Source: Nostoc sp. CHAB 5844 (GTDB taxonomy: Bacteria; Cyanobacteriota; Cyanobacteriia; Cyanobacteriales; Nostocaceae). Taken from it: a stretch of 64,000 nucleotides of DNA. Below, piece by piece: positions 1-12,013 of this stretch. The stretch covers positions 1 through 64,000 of the forward strand of contig NZ_JAIVFW010000030.1 of the NCBI RefSeq assembly GCF_020829595.1, in the 5' to 3' direction. Numbering within the stretch: position 1 is the stretch's first letter; each line of letters starts with the position of its first letter. The position numbers and the translations under genes are program-made. The notes under the pieces are model-generated. The model was not told the DNA's origin and made no database searches. It saw only the letters and a list, made by a program, of their open reading frames with translations.

Positions 1-463
1 TCATCTCAACCAAATCAAAAAAAAACAGCAGAACCAGAATCAGAAAAAAATGAGCCAAAAAATCGAGGAAAATTAATATTAGATGCGACTTGTGCGCCTG
101 GAGATATAAGTTACCCGACAGATTTAGAGTTATTAAATCAAGCAAGAAAGCAGACAGAAAAGATTATAGACCTTCTTTATGAACAGATAAAGGGTCAATT
201 AGATAAAAAGCCAAGAACCTATCGGGAAATCGCCAGAAAGGATTCGTAATTCTATTGAGGGAAAGTTTGGACAAGCTAAAAGAAGATTTAGCCTTGGCAG
301 AGTCATGACTAAACTATCTCATACCTCTGTGACTACAATTGCTATTACTTTTTTAGTGATGAATCTTTCTACTCACTTGTCACGGCTTTTTTACGTTTTT
401 TTATGTCTATTTTTGAACACCACACTTTTTTTTGCGTCTAATATAATTGCAGTTTATAATTAA
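1..463 (+). pseudogene. Transposase remnant, internally deleted (IS5/IS1182-like DDE type)
   Basis: Frame 1 from the window edge to a stop at 247-249 encodes a transposase middle piece (LILDATCAPGDISYPTDLEL, then KPRTYREIARKDS). From about position 245, in another frame, the typical C-terminus follows (RNSIEGKFGQAKRRFSLGR, then a hydrophobic tail) and stops at 461-463. In intact family members roughly 200 residues lie between these two blocks, so this looks like an internal deletion that also shifts frame. It cannot make an active enzyme. The 5' part lies outside the window. The family name is from memory of the DATCxPxDIxYPTD and RNSIEGKFG motifs. Confidence 0.75.
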
Positions 464-545
464 AATATTTATAGTCAATAAAAACTTATGCTTGACTGGG
501 TCTGAATAACTCGTCAACCCTGACAATTGCTTTTTTCTGACTTTT

Positions 546-995
546 TCAGCAAGCCCTAATTAGTGAAACTTTGGGCGTATTAACGAAAGGTTCATAGTGT
601 TTAGTGACTATGGCTTTTTTGGTCAGAGGGCTAATATTAGCTGCTGTTAAAATACCAGAATAAGTTTGATGATGGGCATCAATAAAATTAGGTGCATAAG
701 CCCAACTTAGATTTGTAAAACCAATAATTTGTTCTACACCCACACCCATGCGTACTTCTTGAAAAAAGATTAAATCTGGCTGATTCTGTCTCAGAATTTG
801 GTAGAAATCTTTAAACCAAGTTTTCTCAAAGTTATTTTTAGCAATATTCCAGTTTAAAACTTTAATTGAGTGATGATTTAGTTCTGTTTGCAGTTCATGA
901 CTGTTGCCAAGGGTAGATTCGTGAGTACGAATGAATCGATAAGAGGGAACAAACTTTCTAGCAAAAGTGGCGACGTTTTCTTTGAAGTCAGACAT
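546..995 (-). pseudogene. Truncated endonuclease/exonuclease/phosphatase family protein (N-terminal part)
   Basis: The 149 residues match the start of an EEP-superfamily (DNase I-like) phosphodiesterase. LNWNIAKNN supplies the metal-binding Asn and DLIFFQEVR the catalytic Glu. Family members are about 250-300 aa and carry the SDH and GDFN motifs in the second half, which are absent here. The reading frame runs out within a few codons of the block TPKVSLI, ending in the alien tail RAC, right where the transposase-remnant side begins. The gene was therefore probably cut by an insertion or deletion tied to the neighbouring IS remnant. The start ATG is at 993-995. Activity is not expected. Confidence 0.7.
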
Positions 996-1126
996 GACTC
1001 AAATTTAACTAAACTTTATCTAGCTTAACTCTTGCCTCTTCCCTTGGAGAAATACACGTAGTGGACTGACAAGCCTAAAATGATGCAAAAAAATGTAGGC
1101 TAAAGTTGTGCATAAACATAATTCTT

Positions 1127-1174
1127 GTGGTGCGGGCAGGATGCCCACACCGGACGGGCTAGAAGCCCATCCTA
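1127..1174. repeat. Dispersed double-hairpin repeat
   Basis: Two short perfect hairpins sit side by side: GGGCA/TGCCC around GGA (1134-1146) and GGGCT/AGCCC around AGA (1156-1168). They are followed by a CATCCTAC tail. This form (GGGCAGGATGCCC ... GGGCTAGAAGCCC) is a common intergenic repeat in Nostoc-like genomes, as far as I recall. It lies between the truncated EEP gene and miaA and has no coding capacity. Confidence 0.6.
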
Positions 1175-1260
1175 CAATAAAGTCATAATGCAACATTTTA
1201 GTCTGGTCATGCCAATATACTGAGATTATGATGTCTGATTTATTATGTTCATCTTTAGAT

Positions 1261-2160
1261 TTACTTCATAAATAGCTTTTCATTTACACACTGCCAAACC
1301 TTCTCTAGTAAATCAGAGTCATCTGCATTAAACCACGCAATTTGAGGATATGCTCTAAACCAAGTTCGTTGTCGCTTAGCAAATTGCCGTGTATGTAAAA
1401 CTGTTAATTCTTTGGCTTTATTTAAACTAATATCACCAGCCAAATATTGCTTGATTTCCTGATATCCCAAAGTGTTTAACAAAGATAAATCAGCACCATA
1501 TTTCTGACAAAGATATTCCACCTCAGCGACTAAACCATCTGCAATCATTTGCTCAGTCCGCTTGTGAATACGTGCGTCTAATTTCTCCACATCACAATCT
1601 AAGCCAATCTGCAAAATTGGATAATCTGGCGGGTTTTCGCCTTGTTGTTCAGAGATAGAAATTCCAGTTATGTAAAATACTTCTAAAGCTCGTAAAGTCC
1701 GCAAGGGATCGTTGGGATGAATCTTTTGTGCAGCAGCGGGATCAACTTGTTGCAACATAGCATAAAGTTGATTTTGACCGAGAGATTCTAACTGCGATCG
1801 CAATTCATAATGCGGCGCAACTCTCGGAATTTTCATCCCTTGAACTATTGAACGGATATATAAACCAGTTCCACCTACTAACAAAATTGGCTCAACAGAA
1901 ATAGACGCAATCAAAGCTTGTGCTTGCTCTTGATAGTCTGCTACCGTCATTGTTTCTGTTGGCTTGCAGATATCTATTAAATAATGTGGCACTAATTTTT
2001 GTTCTGCTAAAGTTGGTTTAGCTGTGCCAATGTTAAACTCACGGTAAACTTGACGAGAATCTGCACTCAGAATTACAGAACCCAACCGTGTAGCTAAATT
2101 CAAAGCTAAACCAGACTTACCTGTTGCAGTCGCCCCACAAATAACAATTAATTTTGTCAT
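1261..2160 (-). CDS. miaA: tRNA dimethylallyltransferase (MiaA)
   Basis: A 299-aa protein of normal family length. It transfers a dimethylallyl group from DMAPP to N6 of A37 in tRNAs reading codons that start with U, the first step of ms2i6A formation. Visible motifs are the P-loop GATATGKS (residues 9-16), the catalytic SADSRQVY block with Asp34, FNIGTAKP, LVGGTGLYI, the DPLRTLRALEV block and the C-terminal TRQFAKRQRTWFR. It is divergent from gyrB, and a heptamer repeat (2161-2186, TCAATAG units) lies directly upstream of its start. No terminator was recognised downstream. Confidence 0.95.
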   Translation of the reverse strand: MTKLIVICGATATGKSGLALNLATRLGSVILSADSRQVYREFNIGTAKPTLAEQKLVPHYLIDICKPTETMTVADYQEQAQALIASISVEPILLVGGTGLYIRSIVQGMKIPRVAPHYELRSQLESLGQNQLYAMLQQVDPAAAQKIHPNDPLRTLRALEVFYITGISISEQQGENPPDYPILQIGLDCDVEKLDARIHKRTEQMIADGLVAEVEYLCQKYGADLSLLNTLGYQEIKQYLAGDISLNKAKELTVLHTRQFAKRQRTWFRAYPQIAWFNADDSDLLEKVWQCVNEKLFMK

Positions 2161-4458
<2,298 letters not shown>

Positions 4459-4500
4459 TATCAAGCTAATATCAACTATCCTGATGTGTAGTAATGGTGG

Positions 4501-4530
4501 GTAATGGGCGATCGCTCATTACCTTTTTTC
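4501..4530 (+). terminator. Rho-independent terminator of gyrB built on a HIP1 core
   Basis: A 22-base inverted repeat (4501-4522, one mispair) has GCGATCGC in the centre of its stem and is followed at once by CC and TTTTTT. It lies 42 bases after the gyrB stop. Confidence 0.8.
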
Positions 4531-6076
4531 TTTTCAAGCGATCGCCACAGCACGAAATTCTTTCTAGCCCTAGTCTCTAGCCTCTACTCTCCAGCTATAA
4601 ATCTCAGGAAAATTTTTTGTGAGCATTTCCTTCTTCAGGAAGTTGTTTGATAAAATATATAAGTATTAATTACTAAAATCATCAGTTTTCTTTTTGTAGA
4701 GTAGCGCATAAAAGCTTTTTATTGTCAAGTTATTGCTAAATTAGGGTTTAACTATGAATATCACTTAGGTAGGCATTCCCAAAAAGTTAAAAAGCCCTAA
4801 TCAATAATTTGGGACTTCCAATTTTCTTCAAGATAGAAGAGCATTTGTTATCCTTGAGGTGCAAAGCTTAATCTTGCCCACCTACAAAGTTGGTTAAGTA
4901 TTTGAGGACGGTGAAGATTACACCAAGCAAGAATTTCTGCAAAAATAAGTAGTATATTTAACATATACGTACGTAGTAAAAATTAACTAATACATTCTCT
5001 ACCAACGCTTTAACTCTTTATGTTCAACTTACTAGTTACTAGCGGCAGAAATTTGTGTAAGACAAACATCCAAACATTTTTATGTTATGTTGTCTTAGCC
5101 AAAATTGCTATTTTGTCTGTATCTAATAAACTTTTGCTTAGAGCCGCTAAATATCTACATTATCACCTGACAAATTCTTTATAAATTGATTAAAATAACT
5201 TTGTATACAATAGGAGCAGTTTGTCAAGATTCATAGGGTTGAAATCTCATCTGTGCGCTAATGTGTGAATAAGACCAAATCAGTTAAAACCTAATTGAAC
5301 GCCATCTGGCAGATTCTGCCGCAGCCTCAACTCCTCAGTTAAGGCAGCTAGTATAAACTACAGTTCAGTGTCTTCAGACAAGCAGTATCACTCTGGCTGA
5401 TTTACACTGCTAGGCTTTGTCCATAACTGTTTGGGATGAGTCATTTATGAAGGAAATGTAAAAATATGCAGCTAAATACTTCTCACCTAAGTTAATATAA
5501 AACACGTTGTTTCTAGGTAATTAACTTTGTAGTTAATACCTAAAATTGTGTAAAGGTGGGATGAATTTCCTTTGAATGTAAAGATTAAGTCCACTGTGAT
5601 TCCAAAAAGGTTTAAAAAAAATTTAGGGGGATACCTACCGTTTTTACTATCTTTTTGATAATGGTGGCTTTAACTTACTTAATGACTTCATGATTAATAC
5701 ACAAAAAGAGTGCAATTTCTGTGAAACAGGCTACAATCGGAACAGTCTTTGTAAGAAAATATGCCAAGAGTCATAACGATCTATATGCAGTGGTAGATTT
5801 TTGATCAAGACAAGCTCTGTTTTAAACAAACAAGTTAAAAGTTGTGTGCGACAGCAACACGCGACTGTGACTAAAGTGAGTAAGTCAGCATTAAATGCGA
5901 CTTTTCACACTTCAATAAGAAACTCCTCAAAAATGGAGTAAAACTGCCGAAAAACTATCAGGGGAAACAGCCTAAAACCCGATTTTCGGTTGTTAACTAG
6001 CCCTCATAAAAAGAGCGCTAAATACATCTTGAGTAATTGAAGTAATTGATTCTGCAAGGAGCATGAGGAACGCGGC
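4531..6076. other. 1.5-kb gene-free region upstream of sigA
   Basis: There is no plausible coding frame on either strand and no recognised RNA gene. The stretch is AT-rich and unlike the compact spacers nearby. Possible -10-like boxes are TATACAAT (5204-5211) and TACAAT (5732-5737), but neither has a good -35 at normal spacing. The likely content is a long, multi-promoter sigA leader. That is inferred from position and from the known use of several promoters by cyanobacterial principal sigma genes. The last 25 bases contain AAGGAG (6056-6061) and GAGGAA (6065-6070); the latter is well placed for the ATG at 6077. Confidence 0.4.
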
Positions 6077-7252
6077 ATGAACCAGGCTAACAACGTACTC
6101 GAAAGCAATTATCAGCCTGACCTAGAAATAATAAATCAGCCTGATTTCGAGGAGTTAGAAGACCTCTTAATTGAAGAAGAGGATGACTTGCTTCTCGTTG
6201 ATGATGGCGAAATGGATGAATTTTTAGAGCCTCAGTCTGATGAGGACGACGCAAAGTCTGGAAAAGCCGCTAAATCGCGTCGTCGCACACAAAGCAAGAA
6301 AAAGCACTATACCGAAGATTCGATTCGTCTTTACTTGCAAGAAATAGGGCGAATTCGCTTGTTGCGGGCTGACGAAGAAATCGAATTGGCGCGGAAAATC
6401 GCAGATTTACTGGAATTAGAAAGAGTACGAGAAAGACTGTCAGAACAGTTAGATCGCGATCCTCGTGATAGCGAATGGGCAGAAGCAGTGCAATTACCTT
6501 TGCCAGCTTTTCGCTATCGCTTGCATATTGGTCGCAGAGCAAAAGATAAAATGGTGCAATCGAACCTCCGGCTTGTAGTTTCAATTGCAAAGAAATACAT
6601 GAATCGTGGTTTGTCATTCCAAGACTTAATTCAAGAAGGTAGCCTTGGTTTGATTCGTGCTGCTGAGAAGTTCGACCACGAAAAAGGCTATAAATTCTCC
6701 ACCTATGCTACATGGTGGATTCGTCAGGCGATTACACGTGCGATCGCAGATCAATCACGTACTATCCGCCTACCAGTCCACCTTTACGAAACCATCTCCC
6801 GGATTAAGAAAACTACCAAGCTACTTTCTCAAGAAATGGGACGCAAACCCACAGAGGAAGAAATCGCTACTCGGATGGAAATGACCATCGAGAAACTCCG
6901 GTTTATTGCTAAATCTGCACAGCTACCCATCTCACTAGAAACGCCCATTGGTAAAGAAGAAGATTCCCGATTGGGCGATTTTATTGAATCCGATGGCGAA
7001 ACCCCAGAAGATCAGGTTTCTAAGAATCTGTTGCGTGAAGATTTAGAAAAAGTCCTCGACAGCCTCAGCCCTCGTGAACGCGATGTTCTCAGACTTCGCT
7101 ATGGCTTGGATGATGGTCGGATGAAAACCCTTGAGGAAATTGGCCAAATTTTCAACGTCACCCGCGAACGCATTCGCCAAATTGAAGCCAAAGCCCTCCG
7201 CAAGTTACGCCACCCCAACCGTAACAGCGTCCTCAAAGAATATATTCGGTAG
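6077..7252 (+). CDS. sigA: Principal RNA polymerase sigma factor SigA (RpoD, group 1 sigma-70)
   Basis: A 391-aa housekeeping sigma factor. The first 75 residues are acidic and then basic ([16 protein letters not shown], later [10 protein letters not shown]), typical of cyanobacterial SigA. Region 1.2 starts at [15 protein letters not shown]. Regions 2.1-2.4 include [36 protein letters not shown] and [20 protein letters not shown], which contain the -10-recognition helix. Region 4.2 is the [23 protein letters not shown] near the C-terminus. GAGGAA ends 6 bases before the ATG. The length and the complete region 1 separate it from the shorter group 2 factors. A strong terminator follows at 7321. 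Confidence 0.95.
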   Translation: MNQANNVLESNYQPDLEIINQPDFEELEDLLIEEEDDLLLVDDGEMDEFLEPQSDEDDAKSGKAAKSRRRTQSKKKHYTEDSIRLYLQEIGRIRLLRADEEIELARKIADLLELERVRERLSEQLDRDPRDSEWAEAVQLPLPAFRYRLHIGRRAKDKMVQSNLRLVVSIAKKYMNRGLSFQDLIQEGSLGLIRAAEKFDHEKGYKFSTYATWWIRQAITRAIADQSRTIRLPVHLYETISRIKKTTKLLSQEMGRKPTEEEIATRMEMTIEKLRFIAKSAQLPISLETPIGKEEDSRLGDFIESDGETPEDQVSKNLLREDLEKVLDSLSPRERDVLRLRYGLDDGRMKTLEEIGQIFNVTRERIRQIEAKALRKLRHPNRNSVLKEYIR

Positions 7253-7320
7253 TCACTAGTTAATAGTCATGAGTTTCTGACAAATGACTATTGACCAATG
7301 ACAAATGATCAAAAATAAAT

Positions 7321-7360
7321 AACCTGGTAGTCAATTAACGCTACCAGGTTTTTATTTTTC
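7321..7360 (+). terminator. Rho-independent terminator of sigA
   Basis: A perfect 10-base stem, AACCTGGTAG (7321-7330) with CTACCAGGTT (7341-7350), is followed by TTTATTTTT. It may also serve the convergent Hli gene ending at 7392, because the stem is symmetric. The T-run is much better on the plus strand. Confidence 0.85.
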
Positions 7361-7391
7361 ATATTTTTAGATAATTTACATTACTTAAAAC

Positions 7392-7574
7392 TTAAAGGAT
7401 GCCCCAGAAATGCAGGAAGCCTTGACCAGAGAAAAGTTCAATCAATGCAGCAGCTAAAAAGCCAATCATTGCCAAACGACCATTCCAAATTTCTGCTTGA
7501 GGAGTAAAACCCCAACGCCAAGCGTTGCGATCTTCAACTACTGGGGCAACGATTTTTGTGGTTGTGTTAGTCAT
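7392..7574 (-). CDS. High light-inducible protein (Hli/Scp, chlorophyll a/b-binding-like)
   Basis: A 60-aa one-helix thylakoid membrane protein. The signature ExxNGRxAMIGF occupies residues 28-39 ([12 protein letters not shown]) and is the chlorophyll-binding helix shared with plant LHC proteins. The preceding RWGFTPQ is also typical. Hlips bind chlorophyll and carotenoid and protect photosystem assembly under high light. The gene is convergent with sigA. An HLR1-like RpaB site lies 43-58 bases upstream of the start codon, which fits light-stress control. Confidence 0.9.
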   Translation of the reverse strand: MTNTTTKIVAPVVEDRNAWRWGFTPQAEIWNGRLAMIGFLAAALIELFSGQGFLHFWGIL

Positions 7575-7616
7575 GGGTGCTATTCCAAACAGGATTTACT
7601 CAAGTTGATTACCTTA

Positions 7617-7632
7617 TGTAAACTAATATAAC
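7617..7632 (-). promoter_or_regulatory. HLR1-like (RpaB) operator upstream of the Hli gene
   Basis: Read on the minus strand the site is GTTATA-TT-AG-TTTACA. The HLR1 consensus is KTTACA-WW-NN-KTTACA, so it differs at one base (T for C in the first half). It lies about 43 bases before the Hli start. Control of hli genes by RpaB through HLR1 is known in cyanobacteria; binding here is inferred. Confidence 0.5.
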
Positions 7633-7948
7633 AATATTTTTAACAAACGCAACATTTGTTGATAATTTAGTTGCTGAGATGCGATCGCCATACTTTTATA
7701 ACTATTTAAAAAAGAATACGACAAATACATCTATAGGGACAAATGTCTGTTCGTCCTGACAAAGCATTAATGTGTTGCGAAAATTATTTAAATTGAGATT
7801 AGTCAACAAAATAAATAGCCGGAAAAATCCTTCTTTCGGTTGATCATTAATCTGTAAATCTGAATAAATTCCAATATATAGAATCCCTACAAGTAATATC
7901 ATGTCCGGTGAAAGACTATCATTAAGGCAGCTTCAGGTGCAGAAGGGC

Positions 7949-8093
7949 AGGGGAGCCAGTGCGTTGCGGTGAGCAGTCCGTTGGGCGGCTTTGCCGACAG
8001 TCACGGAACTGCGTTAGCGCAGCGTTAGCGACGCTCTTAAGCGTCACCCGAAGGGAGGTTCCAAGAGTTGTAGCAACTGGCGTGAGCAGAGGG
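7949..8093. repeat. Modular dispersed repeat, copy R1
   Basis: A GC-rich, non-coding block containing GAGCCAGTGCGTTGCGG, GGCGGCTTTGCCGACAGTC, GCGTTAGCGACG and GCGTCACCCGAAGGG, and ending TAGCAACTGGCG. About 85-95 bases (7961-8055) recur almost identically in reverse orientation at 11636-11717. Shorter relatives occur at 13007, 15358, 16255, 29578 and 33300. The remaining bases of the Hli-gyrA gap (8094-8268) show no gene. Confidence 0.85.
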
Positions 8094-8268
8094 GAAGGGT
8101 TTTTGGGTTCTCTGCATAGATTCGGGAATTATAACTAATTGGCCGGACTTGATATAAAAGCCTTCTTAAAGCTAATTCTTTCAGGTCGGGAAACCATGCA
8201 CGGCGATCTACAAGACAGCGCTATCAACGCACTGCCTAGCCCTGCTCGTCTGTGTTGTGACATTGAGA

Positions 8269-10785
8269 TTAAACGCTATGAGAACGCACCTCAACAACAG
8301 CAATAATTTTTTCATCTCGATTCAGTTGAAGAATGCTTTCACCTGTAGCATCTCTACTCAAGATGGGTACTGTGTCTACAGTTAGCCGGACTACACGCTC
8401 TTTGTTTGTTACCAACGCCACTTCAGGATTAGTCGCCTTCACCATACTAGCTAAGTTGTCAGTTTTACTAGCAAATTTCAGCGCTTGCGTGCCTAAATCG
8501 CCTCGATTAGCGGCTCTTAATTGACTTGCAGCCATACGCTTGGCATATCCTTGTTGAGTAACTAGCAACAGTTGGTCATCTTTGCCCACAGTTGCACAGC
8601 CAACCATTTGCTGATTTCGCAACAGTCGAAAGGCTTGTAAACCCATCGCTGTTCGTCCCATCATTGGCAATTGTTCGTCATTCACTGCAAACCGCAATAA
8701 ACGTCCACCGGAACTAGCTAAAATTAAATGCTCTCCTGTATTAATAGATTGAGTAAATAACAATTCATCATCATCTTTGAGCTTGACAATTGTAATGCCG
8801 CGACGAGTTAGGTTAGTAAATTCTGTCAAAGATAAGCGCTTAATTCTGCCTTGTTTTGTTAGGAGAATCATTTGTTTAGAGTCGAAATCTGCTGGGATTA
8901 CAAAGCGGCTAACCACAGCTTCTTGAGTACCTTGGGCAGTAGTTGAGAGTGTGGTAATCAATGGTGTTCCTCGTGGGGAACGCCCTGTAGTTAGGGGAAT
9001 ATCTCCGACTCGCACAGGGTAGACTTTGCCACCACTGGTAAGGATGAGCAAGTCTTGGTTAGTATCGGTTAATTCAGTTTGGATGAGGAAATCATTATCG
9101 GGTAGACCATTTTCCACTTTTGATTTTTTCCCAGAGGTTGACAAGCGGCGTACATAACCTCGTTGGGTAAACTCTAGAATTGCTTCTTCCGCAGGCAGTT
9201 CGGTTGCGGGATTTTCTTCAACTTCTTCGGTCTTGCGACTTCTTGAACCTTCTGCTGCTTTGTTTTTTGGTAATTCCTCGCTTATATGGGGTGCTAACTT
9301 GGTACGCCGAGGATCGCCATATTTGCGCTTGAGCGATCGCAAATCTTTTTTCAGCGATTTTAATAATTCGCGGCGATCGCTAAGTAAATTTTGCAATAGG
9401 GCAATTTGTTGGGTAAGTTGCTGAAATTCCTGCTGCAAGTTCTGTTGTTCTAAACTAGTCAGACGGCGTAAAGGCATTGCTAAAATTGCATCTGCTTGCA
9501 CCTCACTCAAATCTAGTTGGCTACTCAAATTAATTTTTGCTGTGCTACCATCAGCAGCTTGCCGCAAAATACTAATTACCTCATCTACTTGAGACAAAGC
9601 TTTCAGCAAACCTTCGACTATGTGCAAGCGACTTTCTGCTTTACCTAACTCGTAACCATAGCGACGATTGAGAGTTGCTTCTCGGAAATTTAAAAACTCT
9701 TGCAATAATTGTCGCAAGCTTAATTGTCGGGGTTGCCCATCAACGATCGCCAGCAGAATTGCCCCAAAATTAGTTTGCAAAGCAGTTTGATGATACAAAT
9801 GTTGCAGCACTTCTTGGGGATTAGTATCGCGTTTGAGTTCAATTACTACCCGCATACCTTCGCGATCGCTTTCATCTCGGATATCCGAAATTCCTTGCAA
9901 GCGACCTTGATTGACTAATTCAGCAACTTTTTCAATCCAGCCAGCTTTATTTACTTGATAAGGCAATTCAGTGATCACAATTGCTGTCCGGCGCTTGCTT
10001 CCTTTACCACCAGCAACTTCTTCTATTTGGGCAACTCCCCGCAGGACAATTCCACCTTTGCCTGTGGTGTATGCTTCCCGAATGCCTGTATCACCAACAA
10101 TTTCCCCACCAGTGGGAAAGTCAGGGCCTGGAATTAACTCTAGTAACTTTTCATCAGATAAATCTGGTTGGTCGATTAAGGCAATTAAACCATCAACGAC
10201 TTCCCCCAAATTGTGCGGCGGAATATTTGTCGCCATGCCCACAGCAATTCCCGCACAACCATTGAGTAACAAAAAAGGTAACTGTGCAGGTAATACCGTT
10301 GGTTCTTGCTGGGAATTATCGAAGTTACCAATAAATTCCACAGTTTCTTCGCCAATTTCTGTCAGCATACCCTCATGGCTAATGGATGCTAGACGAGTTT
10401 CGGTGTAGCGCATTGCCGCTGGTGGGTCATTATCAACGCTACCAAAGTTGCCATGTCCTGCCAGTAAGGGATAACGACTAGAAAAGTCCTGCACCAGCCG
10501 GACTAAAGCATCGTACACTGCTTGATCACCGTGGGGATGGTATTTACCGAGTACATCCCCGACAACACGCGCACATTTACGATAAGGTCTATCGGGTGTT
10601 AAACCTAGTTCGTGCATGGCATATAAAATGCGGCGATGCACAGGCTTTAAGCCATCACGCACATCTGGTAAGGCTCGCCCAACAATCACACTCATGGCAT
10701 ATTCTAAGTAAGACCGTTGCATCTCGGTGTGCAGGGCTGTTGTAATTACCTGTCCCGTTGAGAGAAGGTTTAACTGTTTTGCCAT
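8269..10785 (-). CDS. Type IIA topoisomerase subunit A (DNA gyrase A / topoisomerase IV A family)
   Basis: An 838-aa DNA cleavage/religation subunit. The catalytic Tyr127 lies in AAMRYTETR, and the CAP-like domain has [11 protein letters not shown] and [15 protein letters not shown] coiled-coil connection domain precedes a C-terminal six-bladed GyrA-type propeller ([37 protein letters not shown] and QQGYAKRM blades). The canonical GyrA box (QRRGGKG-like) is missing from the first blade, so this may be the second, ParC-like A subunit found in many cyanobacteria rather than the true gyrase GyrA. I therefore give no symbol. The position equivalent to E. coli GyrA Ser83 is Gln88. A linker rich in Lys/Glu (about residues 490-535) is variable. 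Confidence 0.9.
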   Translation of the reverse strand: MAKQLNLLSTGQVITTALHTEMQRSYLEYAMSVIVGRALPDVRDGLKPVHRRILYAMHELGLTPDRPYRKCARVVGDVLGKYHPHGDQAVYDALVRLVQDFSSRYPLLAGHGNFGSVDNDPPAAMRYTETRLASISHEGMLTEIGEETVEFIGNFDNSQQEPTVLPAQLPFLLLNGCAGIAVGMATNIPPHNLGEVVDGLIALIDQPDLSDEKLLELIPGPDFPTGGEIVGDTGIREAYTTGKGGIVLRGVAQIEEVAGGKGSKRRTAIVITELPYQVNKAGWIEKVAELVNQGRLQGISDIRDESDREGMRVVIELKRDTNPQEVLQHLYHQTALQTNFGAILLAIVDGQPRQLSLRQLLQEFLNFREATLNRRYGYELGKAESRLHIVEGLLKALSQVDEVISILRQAADGSTAKINLSSQLDLSEVQADAILAMPLRRLTSLEQQNLQQEFQQLTQQIALLQNLLSDRRELLKSLKKDLRSLKRKYGDPRRTKLAPHISEELPKNKAAEGSRSRKTEEVEENPATELPAEEAILEFTQRGYVRRLSTSGKKSKVENGLPDNDFLIQTELTDTNQDLLILTSGGKVYPVRVGDIPLTTGRSPRGTPLITTLSTTAQGTQEAVVSRFVIPADFDSKQMILLTKQGRIKRLSLTEFTNLTRRGITIVKLKDDDELLFTQSINTGEHLILASSGGRLLRFAVNDEQLPMMGRTAMGLQAFRLLRNQQMVGCATVGKDDQLLLVTQQGYAKRMAASQLRAANRGDLGTQALKFASKTDNLASMVKATNPEVALVTNKERVVRLTVDTVPILSRDATGESILQLNRDEKIIAVVEVRSHSV

Positions 10786-11012
10786 GAGTTTTTTCCCTGA
10801 AATTTAACTACACAAAAATCTCTATAACTGAACAATGCAGCAAACACAGCATAACGGATGAAAACCTATTCCTAACACAATCTTGTTAGTCACAGGATAA
10901 AAGGCAGTAGTATTATCCTTGATGACGGGGATATACATTGATGATTAAAAAGGAGCTAGACAACTGTGTTGCTCAGTGCGTTCTCCCCTTCACCTCTATT
11001 AATAAAATTCTC

Positions 11013-11408
11013 ATGAAAACTGTTTTAATTGTTGAAGACGATCTAATTAATGCTCGCGTGTTTTCCAAAATTTTGACCAAGCGTGGTGGCTTAGATGTAA
11101 AACATACCGAAAATGTGGAAGAAGTGATCCAAATTGCTCAATCAGGGGAAGCAGACCTAATTTTAATGGATGTTTCTTTGTCTAGAAGTGTTTATCAAGG
11201 TAAGTCTGTTGATGGCATCAAAATTACTCAAATGTTGAAGTCAAATCCACAAACAGCAAACTTACCTGTAATTCTGGTGACGGCACACGCGATGGAAGGC
11301 GATCGCGAGAACTTCCTCAAGCAAAGCGGTGCTGATGGTTACATCTCTAAGCCTGTTGTTGACCACCAACAATTTGTTGACCAAATCATGGCACTTCTGC
11401 CTCAATAA
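11013..11408 (+). CDS. Single-domain CheY-like response regulator
   Basis: A 131-aa receiver domain with no output domain. The acidic pocket is E8-D9-D10 in LIVEDD, the phospho-acceptor is Asp53 in LILMDVS, the switch Thr is in LVTAHA and the Lys is in YISKPV. It resembles the stand-alone PatA/DivK-type receivers that relay signals by protein contact. I start at the ATG at 11013, which gives the standard receiver N-terminus MKTVLIVEDD. A frame open from 10938 would add 25 non-conserved residues. It is divergent from the topoisomerase gene, and a terminator follows its stop. Confidence 0.88.
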   Translation: MKTVLIVEDDLINARVFSKILTKRGGLDVKHTENVEEVIQIAQSGEADLILMDVSLSRSVYQGKSVDGIKITQMLKSNPQTANLPVILVTAHAMEGDRENFLKQSGADGYISKPVVDHQQFVDQIMALLPQ

Positions 11409-11440
11409 CGTCCACTGAAAATTAACTAGATTTTGTCAGG

Positions 11441-11480
11441 AAGATTCGCCCAAAGCATTTTTGAGCGAATCTTTCTTTGT
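11441..11480 (+). terminator. Rho-independent terminator after the CheY-like gene
   Basis: The perfect stem AAGATTCGC (11441-11449) / GCGAATCTT (11465-11473) is followed by TCTTTG. It starts 32 bases after the stop codon. Confidence 0.7.
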
Positions 11481-11557
11481 ATCTAGTATAGATGTACTAT
11501 AAGATACTGTTTTCCGCAAGTAGTAGTTAGAAAAAAGTCAAAAGGTAAAAGCGCAAA

Positions 11558-11970
11558 GTTGAGCCAGTCGCGTGGTGAGGCAGCGACGGGTACGTAGGGG
11601 GTTTCCACGCCACTTCCTTCAACGGGGGGAACCCCCCTTCGGGTGACGCTCAAGAGCGTCGCTAACGCAGTTCCGTGACTGTCGGCAAAGCCGCCCAACG
11701 GACTGCTCACCGCAACGGAGTAGCTTCCCATGAGCGACTGCCGCGCATGGTTTCCCGACTTGAGCGAACTGGCGATTGCGGTGTCGGTTTCCGTCCCCGC
11801 AATCGCCTCAACGGGGAGCCACTGCGCTATCGCGGCAATGCCCGACTTGTAGCAAGTGGCGTGGGAACCCCCGCACGGCGTTGCTCTTCGCCTAACTTTG
11901 TAAGAAGGTAAAAGAATTTTGACTCCTTTAAAGTTTGCTAGTCGCTCATGCGGGAAACCTCCTACGTACC
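11558..11970. repeat. Composite of modular dispersed repeats, including inverted copy R2
   Basis: About 400 bases of GC-rich DNA are assembled from the repeat modules. The reverse complement of R1 lies at 11636-11717. Around it are GAGCCAGTCGCGTGG, TACGTAGGGGGTTTCC, GTTTCCCGACTTGAGC, GCCACTGCG and TAGCAAGTGGCGTGGG. Several apparent frames here translate the repeats and have no protein-like composition, so I call no gene in 11481-12013. Confidence 0.85.
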
Positions 11971-12013
11971 CGTCGCTGGCTCACTTTTAACTTTTAACTT
12001 TTGCCTTTTTACT

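Noticed and set aside
5186-5211. TTGATT ... TATACAAT as a sigA promoter
   Set aside because: The spacer is only 12-14 bases, too short for a normal sigma-70 promoter.
7702-7902. 66-aa hydrophobic frame on the minus strand
   Set aside because: Low-complexity Leu/Phe-rich translation of AT-rich DNA, with no ribosome site or recognisable motif.
10938-11012. N-terminal extension of the CheY-like regulator
   Set aside because: The 25 extra residues are not receiver-like; the domain starts cleanly at 11013.
11483-11911. Two frames of about 80 aa on opposite strands
   Set aside because: Both translate the dispersed repeat block; the same peptide pieces recur wherever the repeats occur.
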